NCBI GenBank assembly: GCA_022828595.1
Contig: JAKGHH010000002.1
Coordinates: 109,613,254 to 109,677,253 of the forward strand
DNA length: 64,000 nucleotides
DNA from: Nelumbo lutea
Lineage: Eukaryota; Streptophyta; Magnoliopsida; Proteales; Nelumbonaceae
Reading direction: 5' to 3'
In this document: positions 57,112 through 64,000 of the stretch, in pieces
Numbering within the stretch: the stretch's first letter is position 1
How the letters are laid out: every line of letters starts with the position of its first letter
Made by a program: the position numbers and the translations under genes
Notes under the pieces: model-generated
Databases searched by the model: none
What the model saw: the letters and a program-made list of their open reading frames with translations, nothing else
Told to the model about the DNA's origin: nothing

Positions 57112-57490
57112 GGGGTGTAAATGGACCAGATTTGGGTTGCACTCCATTCAAATCAAAATCAATTTCAATGAGTTGGACAATCTAATAAGACATATTGAAT
57201 TGGATCAGTTCAGACTTAATTGTCCAAAGTATTTATTGGATCGGATTGGACTTAGTTCATCTATAATGGAGAGTGGGTTGGGTTGAACCAATGTCCATTG
57301 ACAGAAGAAAAGAGTGGGGGTATTAATGGACCAGGCTTGGGTTGGTCACAATATAAATTAAAACCAATTTGAATAGGTTGGACTGCCCAATAGACATCAG
57401 ATTGGGCCATTCCAGTCCAAAATATTTATTGGGTTGGATTGGACCTGGTCCATCTATAATGGACTTTGGACCAATATCTGTTCATTGACA
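57112..57490. repeat. Diverged tandem duplication of a TAGGGGTGTAAATGGACC element
   Basis: The first half starts GGGTGTAAATGGACCAGATT near 57114 and the second starts GGGGTATTAATGGACCAGGC near 57318, about 204 bases later. Both continue through TTGGACT(G/A), AATATTTATTGG(G/A)T and CCATCTATAATGGA. It resembles the end of a hAT-like element duplicated in tandem. Confidence 0.65.
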
Positions 57491-57590
57491 ACCCTCCCCA
57501 CAATCCTCTTCAAAATTAGAGAGTTTAGAACAGCTGAACAGGTACTAACCTTACAATGAGTGCATCCTCTTAGAGATTTAGGGCCTGTTT

Positions 57591-57849
57591 AGTTTGTAAA
57601 AAACTGGGTTTTGGAATTGGAATTAGAATTTATGGTCTATTTGATTCCAACTTTTTGCTTAGGTGGAATCAAAATTTCATTCTCTTTTTGCTTAGGTGGT
57701 TGAGAATGAAATTTTGATTCCCATTTGAGAATAGGAATCTATTCCAATTAATTTCGATTCCCATTTGAACCAAAAGGATTAATGGAATAGACCATTTCTA
57801 TGTGATTTCGATTCCAATTCTGATTCCAACTGTAAAGCAAATGGGACCC
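57591..57849. mobile_element. Candidate MITE
   Basis: Starts GGGCCTGTTTAGTTTG and ends with the inverted GCAAATGGGACCC. The inside repeats GAATTGGAATTAGAAT-like words in both directions. TTAGAGAT lies just outside on the left (three bases away) and TTAGAGTT directly on the right, which may be a decayed target duplication. Confidence 0.5.
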
Positions 57850-58478
57850 TTAGAGTTGCTATGAGGTTCCCTCTTGAGCTGCAAACATAATGAAATGCAT
57901 AGGCCATACAGGATTAAGACCCGGCTTTAAGTGGTCAGCCTATTTGAGATTGACTGCACCCTAACCAATATATCACTGATGGATGTTCTGAGAGTTGAGA
58001 CTGAGTATTCTTCTTATGTACATTCTTTCTAATTTATAATTAGTGATGGTGGATCCGGATCCTCTGCAATGGGTCACAACTCACAAGTCAACTGAGAAGA
58101 CGCCCACATAGCTGAGACTTGAGAGTCTGAGACCAACAATGGCGATGGGCTTTATTTGGAAATTGAAGCCCACAAAGCATGCAGACCTACAAGGGCAACG
58201 TGGGAAATGCCTTCCTCATGTAAGTGGAGAACAGAATAGAATTATTAGGTCTGCTATTACTATTGAGAACTAAACTCTGGAATATGGATCTCCATGTACT
58301 GGGCCTATTGGCTAGGTGGGTTGGGGCATAAGGGACGTTGAGGTCTTTCATCAATTGCATCATATAAGAGCCCAGTTATAAGAGAACCAGCATTGACAAT
58401 AGATCTATCCCATTAGGAGAATAATTTTATACAAACCAATAATCTCATAGTGGCACTTTCTCCTGAAATTGGAGCTTA

Positions 58479-59034
58479 GGCTCAGTTTGGAAGGAGCACT
58501 ATGTAGAGTGTAAAACTGTGTATTTTGGATTATCTTGTATGGTACATATTTGTATTTATGTTCTTTTTAAACTGAGTTTTAGAAAGACTGTAAATACAAA
58601 TATGTACAGTATAAATACAGCTTTAGAAAAACAAAAATGCAAGGCTTTGCATTCTTTATGTTTTTGTATTTACTCTTTGGCTCTGTTCACTTTTTTTGGT
58701 AAGTTACATATCCAGATAAATGTATTTACCCAGATAAGTGTTTCCTAGGAAAGACCTACCCAGATAAGTGCATTTACCTATGTTCTTTTATTTTTCATTT
58801 AAATAAGGTAATGGCCATTTTAGTCATAAAAACATTTTTGTCCCATTCAAGTGTTGACAATTTCCCCCTGGGAAAGTTATTTACCCACCTAGGAGACCAG
58901 AAAAATAACATGGAATTCTGAAAAAAGAACATGAAATTCTTGGTCAATGGGAATGGGAATCAAAATCCCACTGACCAACTTTCCCCCCTCTCAAAATCCA
59001 GAAGAAAGGAAACCCCCTCTTTCCAAACTGAGCC
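58479..59034. mobile_element. Non-autonomous element with 18-bp inverted termini
   Basis: GGCTCAGTTTGGAAGGAG at the left pairs with CTCTTTCCAAACTGAGCC at the right, one mismatch in 18. The 556-bp interior is non-coding. A further partial copy of the end, AAGGCTCAGTTAG, lies near 59259. No target duplication was identified. Confidence 0.7.
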
Positions 59035-59288
59035 AAAAAAATATGGAATGAAGAATTGGTTTATTCTATGTGTAAGCCAATGGACTCCACGGTGGTCGAG
59101 CCTCTGAATGTCCGAGGAGATGGCAATGGTTTTACATCAGTTGCACACTCCTACATACAGAATTCCAGCTATGGAGCTTACTCTTTTAATTGGAGTCGAA
59201 TAACTGAAAAGGTTCACCCAAAAAGGAAAAAAAAAAACTTCAATTCAGAAAATCCTTAAGGCTCAGTTAGTAAAAAATACAAATATGT

Positions 59289-59470
59289 AGGGCTGTCAAT
59301 TGGACTGGATTTGGTCCAATCCGATCCAGTCCAATATTGGTCCATTTACAAATGGACTGGACCTATTCTGGTTCAAACCCCATACAAACCGGATCCAATC
59401 CAGTCCAATTGAAATGAAAATGGACCGGATTGGACCCAATCCAATCCAAATTAAATGAAACTTTGTAAAT
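59289..59470. repeat. GGTCCAATCC-type repeat with a TAGGGCTGTCAATTGG start
   Basis: Begins like a hAT-type element terminus (TAGGGCTGTCAATTGGACTG) and continues in CCAATCC/GGATTGG words of the kind seen at 62095-62155 and 63125-63328. A matching opposite end was not found. Confidence 0.5.
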
Positions 59471-59752
59471 TAAATGAAATACGAATTTTCTTCAACTGAC
59501 ATTACAACTTCACTCAAATGCCCTCATTTTCTTATCCTTTCCTAACATTTTGAGGTGGTCACTGGGCATATTAAAGATTGAATGAAAGGTCTTCCAGCAT
59601 ATTAAAGATTGAAAAACAATTCTTTTTGAGGTGGTCACTGGGCATCACTCCAAATGGAAGTATGGGATTGACCCTGCAGAATTGCAGGCTGTCCATGGTA
59701 TGGCCAGTGGACCTGATGTGCACCCTGCAATATCCCCACCTGAGTTCCTACT

Positions 59753-59892
59753 AACACTAACCTGCTAGTTACAGGTCTAGCAATATCCCCAATGGGGGCC
59801 AAAGCCACATTATAGATCCAAAAACACTAACCTGCTAGTTACAAGTCTAGCAATATCCCCAATGGGGGCCAAAGCCACATTATAGATCAAAA
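59753..59892. repeat. 70-bp tandem duplication
   Basis: AACCTGCTAGTTACA(G/A)GTCT through CCACATTATAGATC is present twice in a row, with period 70 and very few differences. Just before it, GAGGTGGTCACTGGGCAT is duplicated at about 59560 and 59630. Confidence 0.92.
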
Positions 59893-62800
59893 AACAAGTA
59901 AAATGAAATTTGTTAATGAATGATATGATGAGGAGAACCCTTTAATGGAAAGCAAGCTTCTTATAGGAAGGAACAAAAAGATCCAAAATGTTGTCAATGG
60001 CAAGCATGAAGCAAGGGCCAATAATCTACTCAAGAGAATGACTGGTCAATTTATTGACTCCAGGTGCAAAATGGAATTTGAAAACACTAAATGAAAAACT
60101 GTAAATCATAATATAATGAAAATGTTCAAACAATTAAAACTAAACATTATAGCAGATAAATGCCATCCACCACATGAATCCTATTTTGCTATTCTACTTT
60201 ACCAAGGGCCATACATTTGGCAAGTTCTGAATCATAAGAATGTATCATACATAAATATGAATAATTTATGTATGGTTATGTGAATGTAGTTTTGGTGGAC
60301 ACTACACACTATCATTCAAAAAGATAATAAAAACTAGAATTTGATAGTAACTAGTGGTAATTAAAAAACACTTAAATAGATATATGTGCTGATTCAGAAT
60401 CAATTTCAACGAGTAGAAGATGATTGTGAATTACTTCACTGAGAAAATTCTCCTTTCTGAATCAGCAAACAATGAGTTACACTATTCCAATTTTGGTTAC
60501 AACTAAAATGATGAAGGTAAACAAAATGTTTTCCTTCAAAAATATTACTCAATAAGGAATTAATTATTTCCCTAATTCCTCAAAAAATAAACAAAATGGT
60601 TTCCATCTCCATCTACAATCAAACACAAAAAAAAATATCATTTCCTAAAGAAATTGTTCATATTAGCAGGACCATATTCTCGGTGCAACACTTGGTGGAC
60701 TTCACCAACTTAGCCATTTGATCAAGTACCACCAAGAGGATGGATGAACAGCTGCAACCAGAGAATAAAAATTCTGAAACCATATAAACCATTCTCCAAA
60801 CCACCCGAAAGAAGTTGATGTAGTATTTTCCATATAAAGGAATTCTTACGACATGTTCCGATGTTATGGATCCATTTGTGAGTCAGTGGGTGATGCACCG
60901 GTTTTCCACAAACCTGAATAGAGGTTGAGCAAATACCTGAGAATAGCAAATTTGTTAGGTTACAAACATGCATTACATAACAAATTAATGTAGCTTTCAA
61001 AGTTAAAACAAGAGTGTGATCTAGTGAGCTTTCTGATTGATTTTACTTGACTTCTTATCTGGTTCTGATAAATGGTCTTTTGCTTTCTCTTACTTGGCCC
61101 AAGTAGTGAGGTAGGTAAGACGTTTTCACCTATGAGCTATGATTGTCCAGCCCCTTAAATATGATAAAATTGCAGCATCTAGCTGCTCCAGAAAGCAAAA
61201 AAATAAAAAAGGTGTCGATTCACTATCTTTCCTTCAATTAGACACATTAGAAAATGGTAGAAACAATTCACTGTTTGTAGGGTTGTCTATAAGGCAATAT
61301 TGAGAGCAGAATTCCTAATGGTTATTCAGCACATAACTTTAGAAGGCAATGAAATGGAATTTGCACCATAGCAAGGGCAAAGATAGAATGAACAAAAAAT
61401 CACTGTTCAACTTGGGGCTACACAACAAGGCTAGAAGCATGAATACCAATCACAGGGGAAGAAGGGGTGGATATTGATCAGAAATTTTCTCATGGGATCC
61501 AATATAAATGTTATCAAGCTATGCTCGGAGAGACATTAAACTGTGAATAGCTACCATGTATGATAAATGGAAGACAAAACATTTTAATGATACAAGAGAC
61601 AAAGATGTAGCACATTAACTCCCCCACCATCTAGTGTTTGGAGTCAAAAACCTTTTGATTCGTCCCATAAACCCACTCTCAGCCTCTCAGGCATGCCAGT
61701 GGTGCTGCTTGTTTGGGACAATAGCAAAGTAACTAATACTTTGCATACAGAAAACTAAATCTTTAAACATTTAAGACAAGGCACACAGAAACATATTCGT
61801 TATATTACTTCAGCTCATGTAGTTCTATCACCTTATTTCAGATAATATGCATAGAAATTTTAACAAGAGAATCAAGATTTGTAAGCTCCACCACTCATAA
61901 AAGACTACAATACAAATTTCATGTAAAAAGTAAATGCTTGGCCCACTAAATAAATTGATGCATTTTCAAACTGAAACGAAATCTCATATGAGAAAATTGG
62001 AAATATCACTAGGATTCTCAAACTTAGAACAGAGAAAATGTCACAGGGAAAAAAAAAAGATTAAGAGAACTTCAATCCAAATATCCAATCCACTATACTA
62101 TTGGACATTCCAACTTGGACCAAATTGGACTAGTCCAATCCAATCTAAATGGTATTGATTTGTTTCCCATTAATTAAGTAAGATAAAGCAAATACAAAAT
62201 CCTAGTACATACAGTAATTTCTAGTTTTCTACTTAAAGAATAAATAAATCATAGCATGAGAGTCTCTCAAAGTAACAAGTAATAAGTATGCCACAAATTA
62301 AGTAAGATCAGTCTGCACTATCTTGGCAGCTTGAGCCTAGGTCATTGACCTTCCTCATAATCTGCTAGTAATAAGTATGCCAAAAAAGCAAGAGTTTTGG
62401 ACCACAATATATATATATAATTAATTTGGGTTGTCTCTCAGAGATTAACTAACATAGCATACACTCCATCAAGTGTCTGCATTAGTCACCAGTCAACACT
62501 CATGTTGGAAACACTTCCAAGCATGGCCCCTTCCTTTTTACTTACAATACTTTTTCTTTCAATTCAGTTGCCTCCTCTAAATCAATAAATGAGGTCCCAA
62601 TTTCACAACCATGCATGTTTAATATCCACTTCTCACAAAAGCACTTTTTTGCTCATGCTTTATTAAATGAGGCTCACCAAATTGTTTTTGTATGTCTGAT
62701 TTTTTTTTTTCAATTGAACTTAATTTTTAAGTTACCCTTTTAGACTGTCAAATGTAATTGTAAAAAAAAAATAAATAAATAAAGAGTGTTGAGCATCCTA

Positions 62801-63124
62801 ATTACCAATCCAATAAATCTCATTGTTTTCTTTCTTGGGTTTGTAATATTTCTCTCTCTATATAGCATATTTAATACAAGAGTAAATCAAGGGAATGCCA
62901 TTGTTTGTTGGCAGCAAAGCATAGACAAACAATTCTGAATCTTGGGAATGCTAGTAAGTGACATTGTGACAGGTTGAACTTGCAAGAGATGAGTAAAGGG
63001 CTCATAGTTTAATGAGTACCTAAGGTTAAAATATAAAGTAGGTGGGTTTGTGTGGTGCAGATTATGAAGATACTGATGATGAAGATGACGAGTGCTGCGA
63101 TGAGGATGATATTGCCTAGTAAAC
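59893..63124. other. Gene-poor tail of the window
   Basis: No frame resembles a known protein; the longest (minus strand 60722-61000, 92 codons) is not recognised. A short GGTCCAATCC-type stretch lies at 62095-62155. An (AT)n run lies near 62407-62420. Confidence 0.4.
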
Positions 63125-63328
63125 TGGACCGGATTGGATTGGTCCAATCTATTGCCTTATTGGACTAATCAACCTAGACCGGATTGGACTGGTCCAATCC
63201 ACTATCTTACCGGACTGTTCAACTTGGACCGGATTGGACTGGTCCAATCCATTGTCTTATTGGACTGTTCAACTTAGACCATATTGAATTGGTCCAATCC
63301 ACTGTCTTATTGGATTGTTCAACTATGA
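63125..63328. repeat. 50-bp minisatellite, four units, each with a palindrome
   Basis: The unit starts at 63131, 63181, 63231 and 63281. It contains GGATTGGACTGGTCCAATCC, whose 9-base arms GGATTGGAC/GTCCAATCC pair around a TG centre, followed by a spacer with CTTATTGGACTGTTCAACTT. The last unit is the most diverged. The open frame across it (63184-63429) is a by-product. Confidence 0.9.
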
Positions 63329-63770
63329 TACCTAAAAAAAGAAACCTAAAACCAAATCACCAATCAACCAATACCATAAAACTGGTATCCAATAAGATAA
63401 TATTTATCAAATTTCATGGGCGAGTTTGATTGGTCAAAGTCCTTCCAGTATCATTTCTTTCCAATAGCATGGATTTTCCCCAAGGAAAAATTATTTAATT
63501 TTAATTTAAAAATATATCAAATCTATTAGAATTTATAAGATACATAAATACGACATTTGATAGATTTATCCATTCTGCTAATGTTTATAAAATATTGATT
63601 TTGAAGATTCTTATTCTTAATTTTTAGTTAAACATAAATATACTATTATTTATTTGGGTTGCGTTTGAGTGACTTAAGTTCAAATCTCATCAATTGCAAG
63701 GTTATATTTATGATAAAAATATTTAATGGCACAAAATTAGAAATTCAAAATTCAAATTTCGAGCTGTAGC

Positions 63771-63960
63771 AAACAAATATTCAGACTGTAGCAAACTCTG
63801 TGCTAGGTTCTACCAAACTCTGTAGCAAACAAATATTCAAGAAATATTCAAACAGAACCATTGGCATTCCAAGAAATATCCAAACAGAACCATTGAATAT
63901 TCAAACATAAATATTTAAGATATTCCAAGAAATATTCAGACTATAGCAAATAAATATTCA
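63771..63960. repeat. Short irregular repeats at the right edge
   Basis: Words such as AGCAAACAAATATTCA, ACTGTAGCAAACTCTG and CCAAGAAATAT(T/C)CAAACAG recur several times with uneven spacing. Non-coding. Confidence 0.7.
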
Positions 63961-64000
63961 TACAGGACCACGTATTGTTGTCTACAATTAAAATTAGGAG

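Noticed and set aside
60722..61000. Minus-strand 92-codon frame with CGKPVHHPL and LYGFRIFILWL segments
   Set aside because: No known family recognised, no splice partners found on either side, and composition like the flanking DNA.
63125..63328. CRISPR-like array of evenly spaced repeats
   Set aside because: Spacers between the palindromes are themselves repeated, the host is a plant, and there are no cas genes; it is a minisatellite.
1..64000. tRNA, rRNA or organelle insertions
   Set aside because: Scanning by eye for tRNA box A/B pairs and conserved rRNA words gave nothing convincing; a tRNAscan-type search would be needed to exclude short genes.

Overview
The window is nuclear DNA from a flowering plant. 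It holds intron-rich plant genes (chromomethylase, cytochrome P450 of the CYP71A type, BUB3, an HD-Zip I remnant, a small EF-hand protein) in a sea of AT-rich, transposon-rich sequence. Long introns packed with L1-type LINEs recall basal eudicots or magnoliids, but I cannot place the species from sequence alone.

Layout. 1-13261 (+): the 3' part of a chromomethylase (CMT) gene, six exons between 5520 and 13261. The intron before the first visible exon runs off the window and holds at least three decayed L1 LINEs and a MITE. The last intron (6772 bp) holds an L1 LINE inserted in an older RTE-type LINE, then a decayed LTR element carrying a MITE. 13262-20560: no intact gene; MITEs, an AT-rich diverged tandem array of about 235-bp units, and unassigned repeat-like DNA. 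20563-20991 (-): an intronless EF-hand protein gene in a local GC-rich island. 21.1-24.2 kb: AT-rich, with one long-TIR element. 24236-29312 (-): a 5.1-kb Ty3/gypsy element of the Tat type with two LTRs and a GTAGG target duplication, with decayed gag, protease and partial reverse transcriptase. 29837-31999 (+): an apparently intact two-exon P450. 33502-37022 (-): a non-autonomous LTR element with the same type of termini as the gypsy element but only tandem repeats inside. 38991-39707 (+): an HD-Zip I (HAT5/ATHB-1 type) pseudogene, cut off by an antisense L1 LINE (39757-41711) that is joined to a fragment of the same gypsy family's gag. 43843-53774 (-): a nine-exon BUB3 gene whose reading frame is broken at one exon and doubtful at a second junction. 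53.9-64 kb: gene-poor, a cluster of inverted-terminal-repeat elements and short tandem repeats.

The genes do not form a pathway together. CMT and BUB3 act in the nucleus (DNA methylation, spindle checkpoint); the P450 is an ER-bound enzyme of specialised metabolism; the EF-hand protein is a likely calcium sensor. The main content of the window is layered transposon history: nested insertions, matched target duplications, an autonomous/non-autonomous LTR pair, chimeric rearrangements and two damaged host genes. I found no novel multi-gene system, CRISPR array, rRNA or convincing tRNA. Exon borders were placed by eye from splice signals and recalled family conservation; no alignment was run.
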